Shown here in pieces: positions 12,453 through 22,163 of a stretch of DNA of 64,000 nucleotides; position 1 is the stretch's first letter; every line of letters begins with the position of its first letter. The notes under the pieces were generated by a model, which made no database searches, had not been told where the DNA came from, and worked only from the letters and a program-made list of their open reading frames with translations. Origin of the DNA: Corynebacterium sp. CNCTC7651 (GTDB lineage Bacteria > Actinomycetota > Actinomycetes > Mycobacteriales > Mycobacteriaceae); assembly GCF_021496665.1 (NCBI RefSeq), contig NZ_CP071246.1, forward strand, positions 1,178,001 to 1,242,000. Reading direction: 5' to 3'. The translations under genes were made by a program, and so were the position numbers.

Positions 12453-13448
12453 TCAGCTTTCCTCGCCGCCAAGCTCCTCCGCGGCCTCCGCGGCTGCGTG
12501 GGTGTCTTCGATCCCCAGCTCTGCCGCGCGTTTGTCAGCGAGCGACAGGAGGCGGCGGATGCGGCCCGCTACTGCGTCCTTGGTCATCTGCGGGTCCGCC
12601 AACCGGCCCAGCTCCTCCAGCGAAGCGTGGCGGTGTTCGACGCGCAGGAAGCCAGCTTCGGCCAAGTGCTCCGGCACATCGTCCCCAAGAATTTCCAGTG
12701 CTCGCTCAACCCTGCGCGCTGCGGTGGCCGCGGCCTGCGCGGAGCGGCGCGTATTCGCATCGTCGAACGTGGCAAGGCGCTGGCCGGTCCGAGCGCCGAG
12801 CTGCTTGGTCTGGCGCTTCTCGTCCCACTCCAGCCGTGCGCGCTGGGCGCCCATGCGGCTCAGCAGAATGCCGATGGTTTCCCCGTCGCGGATGGAGATG
12901 CGCTCCACCCCGCGGGTCTCGCGTGTCTTGGCCGCAACCCCCAACCGGCGGGCCAGGCCGACAAGCGCAAGCGCCGCCTCTTGGCCAGGGCACGCGACCT
13001 CGAGTGCCGCGGTGCGCCCCGGCTCCGTCAACGTTCCGCGGGCCAGGAAAGCCCCAGCCCACGCGGCTTCCACGCCCGCGATAGAGCCGGAGATGACCTG
13101 GCGCGGCATGCCCACAATCGCGTGACCGGACGGCGTGACCAACTTCAGCCGGCGGATTACGTCCTCCGCCCCCTCATCCACGATGAGTTGATAGCGAATG
13201 TCCTTGGAGGCGCTGCCCGGCTCCAGCGTCTCGATTCGGCTGGGGGCCTCACAGCAATCGTCGAGAAGCAGGGCAAGACGCTGCGCCACCTTCATCTCCG
13301 CAAAGTCGCACACCAGGGCAACGCCACGGGGCAACGGTTCAAAGGTGCCGGCGAAGCGGATGAGCGCGGTGGCCTCAGCCGCCCGCGCCTCCGCGCTGGT
13401 CCGGCGCACGCCAAGCAGCTCATCCTTCACCTTCGCGGTCAGCGCCAC
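12453..13448 (-). CDS. whiA: DNA-binding regulator WhiA
   Basis: A 331-residue WhiA-family protein. In Streptomyces WhiA works with WhiB in developmental and cell-division gene control; in non-sporulating actinobacteria its role is thought to be linked to division. The N-terminal LAGLIDADG-like half starts MALTAKVKDELLGV, and the C-terminal helix-turn-helix region holds EALEILGDDVPEHLAEAGFL-like sequence near residues 260-285. Start GTG follows AAAGGA by 8 bases. It lies downstream of yvcK and rapZ, the classic uvrC-rapZ-yvcK-whiA cluster. Confidence 0.93.
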   Translation of the reverse strand: MALTAKVKDELLGVRRTSAEARAAEATALIRFAGTFEPLPRGVALVCDFAEMKVAQRLALLLDDCCEAPSRIETLEPGSASKDIRYQLIVDEGAEDVIRRLKLVTPSGHAIVGMPRQVISGSIAGVEAAWAGAFLARGTLTEPGRTAALEVACPGQEAALALVGLARRLGVAAKTRETRGVERISIRDGETIGILLSRMGAQRARLEWDEKRQTKQLGARTGQRLATFDDANTRRSAQAAATAARRVERALEILGDDVPEHLAEAGFLRVEHRHASLEELGRLADPQMTKDAVAGRIRRLLSLADKRAAELGIEDTHAAAEAAEELGGEES

Positions 13449-13492
13449 CGGGACATCCTTTCGTCACACGCCTACTGTCTAGGCGCTCAAGC

Positions 13493-14473
13493 TTAGCGCG
13501 CGGCCGCGGCGGTCAGGAGGCTGGCAGCAAGCTTGGCCGGATCATGCCGGTTGAGGACATCCCCGGACTCTGTGGATTCACGCACGTCACGGAACACAAT
13601 CTGCGCTCCGACCGACTCTGCCGCACGCCGCAGGTGCGTGCGCTCCCCTTCGGTCGGGCAGACAAGCGTGTCTGCCAGGAAGCAGTCAACATTCAGCCCG
13701 GGCGCATGCTGGCTAAGGACGTGGATGTGGCGCTCTGTTGTGAACCCGTGCGTCTCCCCCGCCTCCGGCGAGAGGTTCAGCACCACCGCAACCGTGGCGT
13801 CGGTGCGGTTGAGCGCGTCCACGATCTCTGGCACCAGGAGATGCGGAATGACGGAAGAAAACCAGGAGCCCGGGCCGATGGTGACTACGTCTGCGCGCAT
13901 GATGGCGTCAACAGCTTCGGCTGTCGCACGCGGATTACTGGGCAGGAGGCGCACCCGGCGCACGGTGCCGGGTGTTGTTGCAACCGCAACTTGGCCGCGC
14001 ACCGGGCGCAGTACCCGCGGATCATCGTCCAGCCCGGCAACGTCTGCTTCGATCTGCAGCGGCTCCGCGCACAGCGGGATGACGCGGCCGACTGAACCGG
14101 TCCACCGGGCCACGGTGTCCAACGCCACCTGCATGTTGCCCAGCTGGTCGCTCAGGCCCGCCAAGATGAGGTTGCCCACAGCGTGCCCGGCCATGGCCCC
14201 CGTGCCGCCGAAACGGTGCTGTAGCGTGTCGCGCCAGAGCTCGCCTTCCTCGCTCTCCGCCGTCAGGGCAGCCAGGGCCATGCGGAGATCGCCCGGTGGA
14301 ATGATGTCCAGCTCCCTGCGGAGACGGCCGGATGAGCCGCCGTCATCCGCTACGGTGACCACCGCGTTGATCTCCCTAGCCTCAGCAGCGCGAGCAGCCA
14401 GCAAGGTCTGGTACAAACCGTGACCGCCTCCAAGGCAGGTAAAAGAGAGGCGATCCGAGGGGGTGTCGCTCAA
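13493..14473 (-). CDS. yvcK: Gluconeogenesis factor YvcK/CuvA family protein
   Basis: A 326-residue CofD/UPF0052-family protein. The family binds UDP-sugars and affects cell-wall growth and gluconeogenic growth in Bacillus and mycobacteria. The N-terminal GGGHGLYQTLLA (about residues 15-26) and VADDGGSSGRLRRE (about 41-54) are the hallmark nucleotide-binding motifs, and ADVVTIGPGSWFSSV near residue 200 is the third conserved block. The apparent start is a TTG at 14473 with AAAGG 9 bases upstream; no ATG or GTG lies nearer. It sits between rapZ and whiA. Confidence 0.9.
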   Translation of the reverse strand: MSDTPSDRLSFTCLGGGHGLYQTLLAARAAEAREINAVVTVADDGGSSGRLRRELDIIPPGDLRMALAALTAESEEGELWRDTLQHRFGGTGAMAGHAVGNLILAGLSDQLGNMQVALDTVARWTGSVGRVIPLCAEPLQIEADVAGLDDDPRVLRPVRGQVAVATTPGTVRRVRLLPSNPRATAEAVDAIMRADVVTIGPGSWFSSVIPHLLVPEIVDALNRTDATVAVVLNLSPEAGETHGFTTERHIHVLSQHAPGLNVDCFLADTLVCPTEGERTHLRRAAESVGAQIVFRDVRESTESGDVLNRHDPAKLAASLLTAAAAR

Positions 14474-14548
14474 AGGTTTCGGCCTTTCTAGAAAAATGTT
14501 CGTGCGCGCAAGTGACGCAGGAACGCTAAGACGAGCGTGGTAAGGGCG

Positions 14549-15430
14549 CTACTGGCGGTCGAGGTCGCGGTGCATAACGTTTACGTCCACGTTGCCAAGC
14601 TGGCGCAGGCGGCGGCCAAGTTCCTCCGACACCGCAACCGAACGGTGGTGTCCGCCGGTGCAGCCAATGCCCACCGTGATGAAGTCCTTGCCCTCGTGCC
14701 TGTACCCCGCGAGCGTGGAGGACAGCAGCTGCACCAGGTTGTCCACGAATTCCTGTGCGCCGGGCTGAGACAGCACGTAGTCCGACACCGGCTCATCCAC
14801 GCCCCGGTAATCGCGCAGCTCCTCCACCCAGTACGGGTTAGGCAGGAAACGCACATCCAAAATCAGGTCTGCGTCCCGCGGGGAGCCGTGCTTGAAGCCG
14901 AAAGACTCCACGGTGATGTGCTGGCGGCCGATGGCAAGCTCGCCTACGGAGGCCTCCACCGCACGGCGCAGGTCGTGCACAGAAAGGTTGGACGTATCGA
15001 TGATCACGTCCGCCGTGGCGCGCACCGACGCAACCGACTCGCGCTCCCGGGTGATGCCGTCCTGCAGCGTATCCTCGCCCTGCAGCGGGTGGGTGCGGCG
15101 GACTGAATCGAACCGGCGGATCAGCACCTCATCCCGCGCCTCGAGGAACAGGATGAACGGCGAGTATCCCCGTTCCCGAATCTGCTCGATGGTCTCCATC
15201 AAGGAACCGAACATGCGGGCACGCACATCGGTGACCACCGCCAGGTGCTCCACCGGAGAATCGTCCGACGCCACCAGGTCCACCAGGTCAACGATCATCC
15301 TGGGGGGCAGGTTCTGGGAAACGAAGCAGCCTTTATCCTCAAACACCTTGGCCGCAGTGGACAGGCCACCACCGGATAGGCCGGTGATGATGACAGGGCG
15401 ATGAGTACCCGCGTGGTCCTGAGTGCGCAT
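14549..15430 (-). CDS. rapZ: RapZ-family nucleotide-binding protein (YvcJ)
   Basis: A 293-residue RapZ/YvcJ P-loop protein. E. coli RapZ recruits RNase E to a small RNA; actinobacterial partners are unclear. The usual Walker A (GxxxxGK[ST]) reads GLSGGGLST (about residues 17-25), with Leu in place of Lys. C-terminal family motifs are present: [18 protein letters not shown] and [15 protein letters not shown] at 15430 gives an N-terminus close to family length; in-frame ATGs at 15439 and 15457 are alternatives, the last overlapping uvrC. Downstream of uvrC, upstream of yvcK and whiA. Confidence 0.9.
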   Translation of the reverse strand: MRTQDHAGTHRPVIITGLSGGGLSTAAKVFEDKGCFVSQNLPPRMIVDLVDLVASDDSPVEHLAVVTDVRARMFGSLMETIEQIRERGYSPFILFLEARDEVLIRRFDSVRRTHPLQGEDTLQDGITRERESVASVRATADVIIDTSNLSVHDLRRAVEASVGELAIGRQHITVESFGFKHGSPRDADLILDVRFLPNPYWVEELRDYRGVDEPVSDYVLSQPGAQEFVDNLVQLLSSTLAGYRHEGKDFITVGIGCTGGHHRSVAVSEELGRRLRQLGNVDVNVMHRDLDRQ

Positions 15431-15440
15431 AGGCCACATC

Positions 15441-17531
15441 CTAACCACCGTCCGCATGGAGATGGTCGAAGATCGTTTGTGCGAGCTTCGGCCCTACCCC
15501 CTTTACCTCCTGGATTTCCTCGACGGACGCATCTTTGATCTTCTTCACGCTGCCGAAGTGCTTCACCAAGTCGGTGCGTCGCGCAGGCCCGAGCCCCGGC
15601 ACCGAGTCCAACGCGGATGCCCGCATCCGCTTCGAACGCTGCTGGCGGTGGTAGGTGATGGCGAAGCGGTGCGCCTCATCTCGAATCTGCTGGAGCAGGT
15701 ACATGCCCTCCGAGTTGCGGGGCAGAATCACCGGCTCATCATCATCCGGAACCCACACTTCCTCCAGGCGTTTCGCCAGGCCGATCAGCTGCACGTCGAC
15801 AATGCCTAGCTCATCGAAGACAGCTTGAGCGGCGTTGACCTGGGGCTTGCCGCCGTCCACGATGAACAGCTGCGGCGGGTAGGCAAAGCGTTTCGATGCT
15901 GCGCCGCCGGTGGTCTCAACGTCGCTTTCCTCACGTTCGTCGGCAAACGTCTGCTCCTCCGCCACCTCGTCCGGATTGGCCAGCTTGTCTTCGTTGTAGC
16001 GCTTGAAGCGTCGGCGGGTGACCTCAGCGATGGAGCCGACGTCGTCCGAGCGGCCGTCACCCGCCGCTTCCTTGATGCGGTAGCGGCGGTAATCGTTCTT
16101 TTTGGGCAGGCCGTCTTCAAACACCACCAGGGAGGCGACAACGTCGGTGCCCTGGATGTGGGAGATGTCGGTGCACTCGATGCGCAGCGGCGCCTCATCC
16201 ATCCCAAGGGCATCCTGGATGTCCTGCAGAGCTTGGGAGCGCGCGGTAAGGTCGCCCACTCGTTTGAGCTTGTGCTGATGCAGCGCCTCGGCCGCGTTCT
16301 TGTGCACCGTCTCCATCAGCGCGCGCTTGTCGCCGCGTTGCGGAACGCGGATATCCACTTGCGCGCCGCGCAACTGCGTGAGCAGTTCTGTGACGTCGGC
16401 GAGCTCGTCCGGCATGGTCTCCACCAGAATCTCACGCGGGACTGGCACGGGCGCTTTCACCTCAGCGCGGGATTCCTGGTCCACACCACGGCGGCGCACC
16501 TTCTGCTCGCGCAGCTTGGCATCCTCTTCTTCCTCGAGGCGAACCCGCTCCACCGCATCTGAGTAGTACTGCACCAAAAAGTTCTGCATCAGTGTTGGAA
16601 GGGCGGGGTCCACCTCACCGTCGTCGAGACGCTCCAAGCTCCCCGGCTCATCGCCGGTCTTTTCCACAACCCAGCCCCGCTGTGAGCGGATGCGGCCGTC
16701 GCGGACGTTGAAGATTTGTACCGCGGCCTCGAGCTCGTCGGTGGCGAAGGCGATAATGTCCGCGTCCGTGTCCGTGCTCAGCACCACGGTTTGGCGCTCC
16801 ATGACCTTGTTCACTGCGCCCAAGTCGTCCCGGAGCCGGGCAGCCTTCTCAAACTCGAGTTGCTGCGCCGCCTCTTCCATTTGCCTGGTCAGGCCGCGGA
16901 CCAGCTGGTCGGAGCGGCCGGACATGAAGCCCATGAAGCCGGCGACAATCTCGTCGTACTCCTCTTCGCTCACGCGCCCCACGCACGGCGCAGCGCATTT
17001 GTCGATGTAGCCCAGCAGGCACGGCCGGCCGAGCGCCTCGTGGCGGTTGAAGACGCCGTTTGAACACGTGCGGATGGGAAAGACGCGGGTGAGTAGGTCG
17101 AGCGTTTCCCGCACCGCCCAGGCGTGCGAGAACGGGCCGAAGTAGCGCACACCCTTGCGCTTGGGGCCGCGGTAGAAGAACGCGCGTGGATAGCGCTCCT
17201 TCACACTTACGGCGAGCATCGGGTACGTCTTGTCGTCGCGGTACATGACGTTGAACCACGGGTCGTACCGCTTAATCCAGGTGTACTCCAGCTGGAGCGC
17301 CTCGACCTCGCTGGAGACCACCGTCCATTCCACAGACGCCGCGGTAAACACCATCTGGCGCGTGCGCGGATGCAGGGTGTTCGGCGGCTGGAAATAGTTG
17401 TTCAAGCGGGCGCGGAGATTCTTCGCCTTGCCCACGTACACCACGCGGCCGTTCTGGTCGCGAAACTTATACACGCCCGGCTCCGTGGGAATGGTCCCCG
17501 GCGCCGGGCGGTAGTTCTTCGGGTTTGCCAC
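15441..17531 (-). CDS. uvrC: Excinuclease ABC subunit C
   Basis: A 696-residue nucleotide excision repair nuclease that makes both incisions around a lesion together with UvrA and UvrB. The N-terminal GIY-YIG-type domain includes [19 protein letters not shown] (about residues 19-37). The UvrBC-interaction (UVR) segment is near [14 protein letters not shown] (about 225). The RNase H-like nuclease has [13 protein letters not shown] (about 450) and [14 protein letters not shown] (about 555). The C-terminal HhH pair includes [18 protein letters not shown] and VKGVGPKLA. Start GTG at 17531. Confidence 0.97.
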   Translation of the reverse strand: MANPKNYRPAPGTIPTEPGVYKFRDQNGRVVYVGKAKNLRARLNNYFQPPNTLHPRTRQMVFTAASVEWTVVSSEVEALQLEYTWIKRYDPWFNVMYRDDKTYPMLAVSVKERYPRAFFYRGPKRKGVRYFGPFSHAWAVRETLDLLTRVFPIRTCSNGVFNRHEALGRPCLLGYIDKCAAPCVGRVSEEEYDEIVAGFMGFMSGRSDQLVRGLTRQMEEAAQQLEFEKAARLRDDLGAVNKVMERQTVVLSTDTDADIIAFATDELEAAVQIFNVRDGRIRSQRGWVVEKTGDEPGSLERLDDGEVDPALPTLMQNFLVQYYSDAVERVRLEEEEDAKLREQKVRRRGVDQESRAEVKAPVPVPREILVETMPDELADVTELLTQLRGAQVDIRVPQRGDKRALMETVHKNAAEALHQHKLKRVGDLTARSQALQDIQDALGMDEAPLRIECTDISHIQGTDVVASLVVFEDGLPKKNDYRRYRIKEAAGDGRSDDVGSIAEVTRRRFKRYNEDKLANPDEVAEEQTFADEREESDVETTGGAASKRFAYPPQLFIVDGGKPQVNAAQAVFDELGIVDVQLIGLAKRLEEVWVPDDDEPVILPRNSEGMYLLQQIRDEAHRFAITYHRQQRSKRMRASALDSVPGLGPARRTDLVKHFGSVKKIKDASVEEIQEVKGVGPKLAQTIFDHLHADGG

Positions 17532-17540
17532 TGCAGCCGC

Positions 17541-18077
17541 CTAATCCTCCGGCATGTATTTGGCCTCGAGCACGCGGAAATTTTCAACCGCCTTTATAGC
17601 GCGCTCCTTATCCCCAGCGTGGATGGCCCACAGCGGAACGTACTCGAAGTCCGGCAGCTCAAGGCGCGCCATGCGGGAGCCCTTGGGGAACGCGAGGCCG
17701 TAAATGACCACCCACGGGTAGAACCGTGATCCGATGATGTTGACTACCTGCACCCCGTCCTCGTTTGCGCGGACGCGCGGGCGTGTCAGGCAGATCCAGG
17801 ACACCGCGGAGATGATCAGGCCTACGCCGACGAAGGCGAACTTGTCCACCCCGGTAATGGCTACCCCGGTGAACTCCACATCCACCACAGAGGCCATGAA
17901 GATGTGCACGGCCATCACAATCAAAATCCAAATGATGGCAACGCGCTGCAGGTACTGGGATCGGACCTCAAATTCCCACGGCTTCGTTGTCGTCGCGGCG
18001 TGGGGGTCTAGGGCGGTGAGGTAGGCCAGTTCGCGATCGCTCAGCTGGCTCCTTGTTTCGCTTTGCTTCTCGCTCAC
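17541..18077 (-). CDS. PH-domain-like membrane protein of unknown function
   Basis: A 178-residue protein with a polar N-terminus (about 1-45), two hydrophobic segments (about 46-68 and 78-97) and a C-terminal part with FYPWVVIYGLAFPKGSRMAR, typical of small bacterial PH (bPH2/YdbS-like) membrane proteins conserved in corynebacteria between ribH and uvrC. No catalytic motif is seen. The GTG at 18077 follows GGAGGG by about 11 bases; a TTG at 18098 is an alternative. It lies 10 bp before uvrC. Confidence 0.7.
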   Translation of the reverse strand: MSEKQSETRSQLSDRELAYLTALDPHAATTTKPWEFEVRSQYLQRVAIIWILIVMAVHIFMASVVDVEFTGVAITGVDKFAFVGVGLIISAVSWICLTRPRVRANEDGVQVVNIIGSRFYPWVVIYGLAFPKGSRMARLELPDFEYVPLWAIHAGDKERAIKAVENFRVLEAKYMPED

Positions 18078-18123
18078 CGTGCTGCCAACCCTCCACAAAC
18101 GGAACTCATACTTCCGGTTGATA

Positions 18124-18609
18124 CTAGCCCTTCACCGGGAGGGAGCGTACTTTGCGCAGCTCTAGGGCCGCACCGAGCGCCGCGCGGACAGCTTCCGCCC
18201 CTTTGTCTTCCTTAGCGTCTTCGCCGCCAGCGCGCTCGTACGCCTGGTCCTCATCCTCGACGGTGAGCACGGCGTTCCCGATCGGTGTGCCCTCGTCCAA
18301 CGCAATCCGGGTCAAGCCTTCGGTAACGGACTGGCACACGTACGTAAAGTGCGCGGTTTCTCCGCGAATCACGCATCCAAGGGCCACCACCGCGTCATAG
18401 CGGCGGGCGCAAGCCTGCACCACTACCGGCAACTCCAGCGCCCCATCCACCTTGTACGCGTCCACCTTCACGCCCAATTCAGCCGCGGTTGCTAGAGCGC
18501 GCTCCTCCAGCAGCTCCACCACCCGGTCATTCCAGCGGGTGGATACGACGGCAAGGGTCAACCCCTCGGCGCGTAACTGATACTCCTCAGGGGCTCCGGT
18601 GGAAGACAT
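18124..18609 (-). CDS. ribH: 6,7-dimethyl-8-ribityllumazine synthase
   Basis: A 161-residue enzyme joining 5-amino-6-ribitylaminouracil and dihydroxybutanone phosphate to make lumazine, the riboflavin precursor. Motifs: STRWN (about residues 23-27), the catalytic-region GCVIRGETAHFTYV (about 77-90) and GNAVLTVEDEDQAYER (about 112-127). Start ATG follows AAGGAG. It is the last rib gene in the transcription order ribD, ribC, ribBA, ribH. Confidence 0.96.
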   Translation of the reverse strand: MSSTGAPEEYQLRAEGLTLAVVSTRWNDRVVELLEERALATAAELGVKVDAYKVDGALELPVVVQACARRYDAVVALGCVIRGETAHFTYVCQSVTEGLTRIALDEGTPIGNAVLTVEDEDQAYERAGGEDAKEDKGAEAVRAALGAALELRKVRSLPVKG

Positions 18610-18642
18610 GTGTGCTCCTTATTTCCGTGTCTGTGTTGCGTG

Positions 18643-19896
18643 TCAGTTCAATTCCGGGTGCAGCGCCAGGTATTCGCCCACCCGCTCAAGGTCGTGGCCC
18701 ATCCGGTCACGCTTCGTGCGCAGGTACACGATGTTGTCGTGCGACGGTGCGATCTCGATCCTAGTGCGTCCCAGCACCTGCGGGCCGAAGCCCGCCAACG
18801 CCTCGACCTTGTCCGGGTTGTTGGACATCACCGTGAAGGATGCCAGCCCTAGATCCGCCAGGATCTGCCCGGCCACGGAGTACTCCCGAGCGTCGATAGG
18901 CAAGCCCTGCTCCAAGTTCGCGTCCACGGTGTCCAGGCCCTCGTCCTGCAGCCGGTAGGCCTCCAGCTTGGCAAGCAAGCCGATGCCTCGGCCCTCGTGC
19001 CCGCGGATGTACACCACCACGCCGCGGCCGGCTTCCTGCACGCGCCGCATTGATTCGTGCAGTTGCGGGCCGCAATCGCAGCGGCGTGACGCGAAGACAT
19101 CTCCCGTCAGACATTCGGAGTGGACGCGGACCAGCACGTCCTCGCCTTCGTGGACATCGCCCACCACAAGCGCCACGTGCTCGGTGCCGTCAACGTCATT
19201 GCGGTAGCCGTAGGCGGTGAACTCGCCGTACTCGGTGGGCAGGCGCGTCTCCGTCACACGGCTCACCGTGCGAACCTCCCGCCGCAGGTGCGCGATGAGC
19301 TGCTCGATGGAGATCATCTTCAGCCCGTGCGCGTCTGCGAAGCGCCGCAGCTCGTCGAAGCGCGCCATATCGGTCGGATCATCCTCCGAGACGATTTCGC
19401 ACAGGGCACCGACTGGCTGCAAGCCGGCCAGCCGAGCCAAGTCCACCGCCGCTTCGGTGTGGCCGTCCCGCACCAGCACGCCGCCGCGGCGCGCCCGCAG
19501 CGGCACCACGTGCCCGGGCCGCGTGAAATCCTCGGCCCCGAACGCCGGATCCGCCAGCCGGCGAATTGTCTCCGCGCGCGAGCGGGCAGAAATGCCCGTC
19601 GTGCCCGTGGCGGCGTCGACCGTGACGGCGTACGCAGTGCCACGGGCGTCCTCATTCTGCGCCACCATCGGGGGCAGGTTGAGCCTGGTTGCGTCCTGGT
19701 CCTCCATGGACACGCAGATGTATCCGGAGGTGTAGCGCACCATGAAGGCGACCAGCTCGGGCGTGGCAAGCTCAGCGGCGAAGATCAGGTCGCCCTCGTT
19801 TTCCCGCCCCTCATCATCCACCACTACAACGGCCTCACCCCGGGCGATGGCTGCAATTGCGTCCTCGACGGTATCCAGGCGGGCGTTGTCACTCAT
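18643..19896 (-). CDS. ribBA: Bifunctional dihydroxybutanone phosphate synthase / GTP cyclohydrolase II
   Basis: A 417-residue fusion supplying both riboflavin precursors. The N-terminal half (about 1-205) is DHBP synthase: [14 protein letters not shown] (about 27-40), [19 protein letters not shown] and [15 protein letters not shown]. The C-terminal half (about 210-415) is GTP cyclohydrolase II, with [20 protein letters not shown] (zinc cysteines, about 260) and [20 protein letters not shown] at 19896 is used; it overlaps the end of ribC by 8 bases, implying coupling. An in-frame upstream extension lies inside ribC and is not native. Confidence 0.96.
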   Translation of the reverse strand: MSDNARLDTVEDAIAAIARGEAVVVVDDEGRENEGDLIFAAELATPELVAFMVRYTSGYICVSMEDQDATRLNLPPMVAQNEDARGTAYAVTVDAATGTTGISARSRAETIRRLADPAFGAEDFTRPGHVVPLRARRGGVLVRDGHTEAAVDLARLAGLQPVGALCEIVSEDDPTDMARFDELRRFADAHGLKMISIEQLIAHLRREVRTVSRVTETRLPTEYGEFTAYGYRNDVDGTEHVALVVGDVHEGEDVLVRVHSECLTGDVFASRRCDCGPQLHESMRRVQEAGRGVVVYIRGHEGRGIGLLAKLEAYRLQDEGLDTVDANLEQGLPIDAREYSVAGQILADLGLASFTVMSNNPDKVEALAGFGPQVLGRTRIEIAPSHDNIVYLRTKRDRMGHDLERVGEYLALHPELN

Positions 19897-20494
19897 GGGC
19901 GTTAACTCTAGCCCCCAGCATTTTCTCCACGTATTTGGCCACAATGTCCACTTCAAGGTTCACGGCCTCGCCGATGCTTAGCTCCCCCGCAGTGGTGTCC
20001 CGCAACGTGGTGGGAATGAGCGAAACCTCGAACCAGTCGTCGCCCACCGCGGACACGGTAAGCGAGGTGCCGTTCACCGCAACGGAGCCCTTCTCCGCCA
20101 CATACTGCGCGAGCGCTTCCGGCAGGCTGAAGCGGAACACCTCCCAGTGCTCGGACGGCGTGCGCGCGAGCAGTTCGCCCTGCCCGTCCACGTGCCCCTG
20201 GACAATGTGGCCGCCCAAGCGCGCGCCGGCTGCCACCGCGCGCTCCAGGTTCACGCGCGCCCCCGCCTCGTAGCTGCCGATGCGAGAACGGTCCAGCGTC
20301 TCACGCATCACATCCGCGCTGAACACCCCGTCCGCCGCCTCCACGACAGTCAGGCACACCCCGTCCACCGCAATCGAGTCCCCCAGCGCTGCGTCGGACG
20401 TCACCTTCGGCGCGCGCACTGCAATCCGCACGGCGTCGCCCAGGGGCTCAAGCTTTTCGACGCTTCCAATTTCCTCTACAAGTCCCGTAAACAT
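19889..20494 (-). CDS. ribC: Riboflavin synthase, alpha subunit type
   Basis: A 201-residue enzyme dismutating two lumazines to riboflavin. It shows the two lumazine-binding domain repeats: [18 protein letters not shown] with [13 protein letters not shown] (about 42-54) and, in the second half, [15 protein letters not shown] (about 97-111) with [15 protein letters not shown] (about 136-150). It lies 5 bp after ribD and overlaps ribBA. Confidence 0.96.
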   Translation of the reverse strand: MFTGLVEEIGSVEKLEPLGDAVRIAVRAPKVTSDAALGDSIAVDGVCLTVVEAADGVFSADVMRETLDRSRIGSYEAGARVNLERAVAAGARLGGHIVQGHVDGQGELLARTPSEHWEVFRFSLPEALAQYVAEKGSVAVNGTSLTVSAVGDDWFEVSLIPTTLRDTTAGELSIGEAVNLEVDIVAKYVEKMLGARVNAHE

Positions 20495-20499
20495 CGCGA

Positions 20500-21495
20500 C
20501 TACTGTTCCTTCTCCAATTCAATGAGCACGTCATCCCCAAAAGGGCGTGAGAACGTCCTGCGGAACCGGTGTGCCCCACTCAACGTGGCGGCGACGGGAC
20601 CGCCGAGCACCCCGCGCCCAGCGCCGAGCAACATCGGCGCGATGTATGCCTGGACGGCGTCAACCAGATCAGCCGCTACAAAACTCCTCGCCAGTCCCGC
20701 GCCGCCTTCCACCAGCACGTCGCGCGCCCCCGTCTCCCACAGCGCGCTCAGCGCTTCTTCTGGGGTGGCGTACTGCTCATAGCCCAGCCGGTCCAGGTTC
20801 GACCCGGCCGGCACCGCACGCGTGCCGACGACCACGCGGCGCGGCTGCTGCTCATACAACGTCCCGTCCGGGTGCCTGGCGGTGAGCGAGGGATCGTCGG
20901 CAAGCACCGTGCCCGTGCCCACGATGATGGCGTCGCGCGTCGCACGGTCCTCGTGCACGAATGCCCGGGTTTCCTCGCCAGTGATCCACTGGCTCGTCCC
21001 GTCTGCGGCGGCGGTGAATCCGTCCAGGGTCGCCGCAAACTTCAAGGTCACGCTCGGCCGGCCCAGGCGCACCGCGGTCAGCCACGGTTGGAGCGCGGCC
21101 ACACGCACCGGCATGTGCTCCACCTCAACGCCATGCTCGCGCAGGTACGCCGCTCCCCCGGCTGCCTCCGGGTTCGGGTCCGCGGTCAGGTAGATCACCT
21201 TACGCACCCCGGCCTCCACCAGCGCCCGCGAACACGGCCCGGTTCGGCCTGTGTGGTTGCACGGCTCAAGCGTCACCACTGCGGTCGCGCCGCGGGCGCG
21301 CTCGCCCGCCTCGCGCAGCGCTTGGACCTCGGCATGCGCACCGCCGGCCGGTTCGGTGGCTCCTATGGCAATGGGTTCCCCGGAATCGTCGATAAGCACG
21401 CAGCCCACGGGAGGATTCGGGGACGTGCGGCCGCGAGCGGTCTCCCCGGCCGCGATCGCCCTGCCCGCGGCGGTGCCCAGTGTCTCGGGGTTAAT
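20500..21495 (-). CDS. ribD: Bifunctional riboflavin deaminase / reductase RibD
   Basis: A diaminohydroxyphosphoribosylaminopyrimidine deaminase (N-terminal) and 5-amino-6-(phosphoribosylamino)uracil reductase (C-terminal). Deaminase signature: GRTSPNPPVGCV, GGAHAEVQAL and TLEPCNHTGRTGPCS. Reductase: RPSVTLKFAATLDG, DAIIVGTGTVLADDP and VEGGAGLARSFV. About 331 residues as drawn. The start is unclear. The family N-terminus begins about where rpe ends, but no ATG, GTG or TTG exists there. An ATT at 21495 lies 9 bases after AGGAGG, a CTG lies at 21480, and the nearest normal codon is an ATG at 21552 inside rpe. Confidence 0.9.
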   Translation of the reverse strand: MNPETLGTAAGRAIAAGETARGRTSPNPPVGCVLIDDSGEPIAIGATEPAGGAHAEVQALREAGERARGATAVVTLEPCNHTGRTGPCSRALVEAGVRKVIYLTADPNPEAAGGAAYLREHGVEVEHMPVRVAALQPWLTAVRLGRPSVTLKFAATLDGFTAAADGTSQWITGEETRAFVHEDRATRDAIIVGTGTVLADDPSLTARHPDGTLYEQQPRRVVVGTRAVPAGSNLDRLGYEQYATPEEALSALWETGARDVLVEGGAGLARSFVAADLVDAVQAYIAPMLLGAGRGVLGGPVAATLSGAHRFRRTFSRPFGDDVLIELEKEQ

Positions 21496-22153
21496 TGCCC
21501 GCCGCCTCCTGCGCCAGCTGGCGCAGCCGCTCCACGGCGGCCGCCGGGTCATCCGCACCGAAAACGGCGGAGCCCGCCACGAACGCGTCGACGCCGGCCT
21601 CCGCTGCCTGGGCGATCGTGGCGTTAGCAATGCCTCCGTCGATGCCGATGATGGTGTCCAGGCCTTGCTCGCGGATCGCGTCGCGCAGCAGCATCACCTT
21701 GCTCAACACCTCCGGCATGAATTTCTGCCCGCCGAAACCGGGCTCCACGCTCATCACCATGACCTCGTCGAAATGCTCAAGGTCGCCCAAATACGGCTCG
21801 ATTGGCGTGCCGGGCTTCACGGCAAAGCCGGACTGCACGCCCAGGCCGCGGCACTGCTTGGCCGCCGCAATGTGGTCCCCGGTGGCCTCCACGTGGAACA
21901 CCATCCGGTCCCCGCCCGCCTGAGCGTAGGTTTCAAACCAGCGCTCCGGCTGCTCAATCATCAGGTGCATATCCAGGAACTGCTCCGTCACGCCGTTGAC
22001 TGCCTTGGTCACGTCCGGGCCGAAGGACAGGTTGGGCACGAAATGGCCGTCCATGATGTCCACGTGGATGAGGTCTGCGTTGGGCACCTTGCGCACGTCC
22101 TCGCCGAGCGCGGCGTAGTCCGCAGCCAGAATCGATGGGGCGATGTAAATCAT
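21491..22153 (-). CDS. rpe: Ribulose-phosphate 3-epimerase
   Basis: A 220-residue TIM-barrel enzyme converting ribulose 5-phosphate to xylulose 5-phosphate. It has APSILAADYAALGED (about residues 5-19), HVDIMDGHFVPNLSFGP (about 33-49, metal-binding His and Asp), HLMIEQPE (about 67-74), MSVEPGFGGQKFMP (about 139-152) and GIDGGIANATI. ATG at 22153. Its product links to the riboflavin branch through ribulose 5-phosphate, which RibBA uses. The stop region contains the AGGAGG that could serve ribD. Confidence 0.96.
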   Translation of the reverse strand: MIYIAPSILAADYAALGEDVRKVPNADLIHVDIMDGHFVPNLSFGPDVTKAVNGVTEQFLDMHLMIEQPERWFETYAQAGGDRMVFHVEATGDHIAAAKQCRGLGVQSGFAVKPGTPIEPYLGDLEHFDEVMVMSVEPGFGGQKFMPEVLSKVMLLRDAIREQGLDTIIGIDGGIANATIAQAAEAGVDAFVAGSAVFGADDPAAAVERLRQLAQEAAGN

Positions 22154-22163
22154 GGTTCCCAGC

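Noticed and set aside
18643..21630. FMN riboswitch controlling rib genes
   Set aside because: The rib genes overlap or abut rpe and one another, leaving no leader of sufficient length, and no RFN-type conserved segment was seen.
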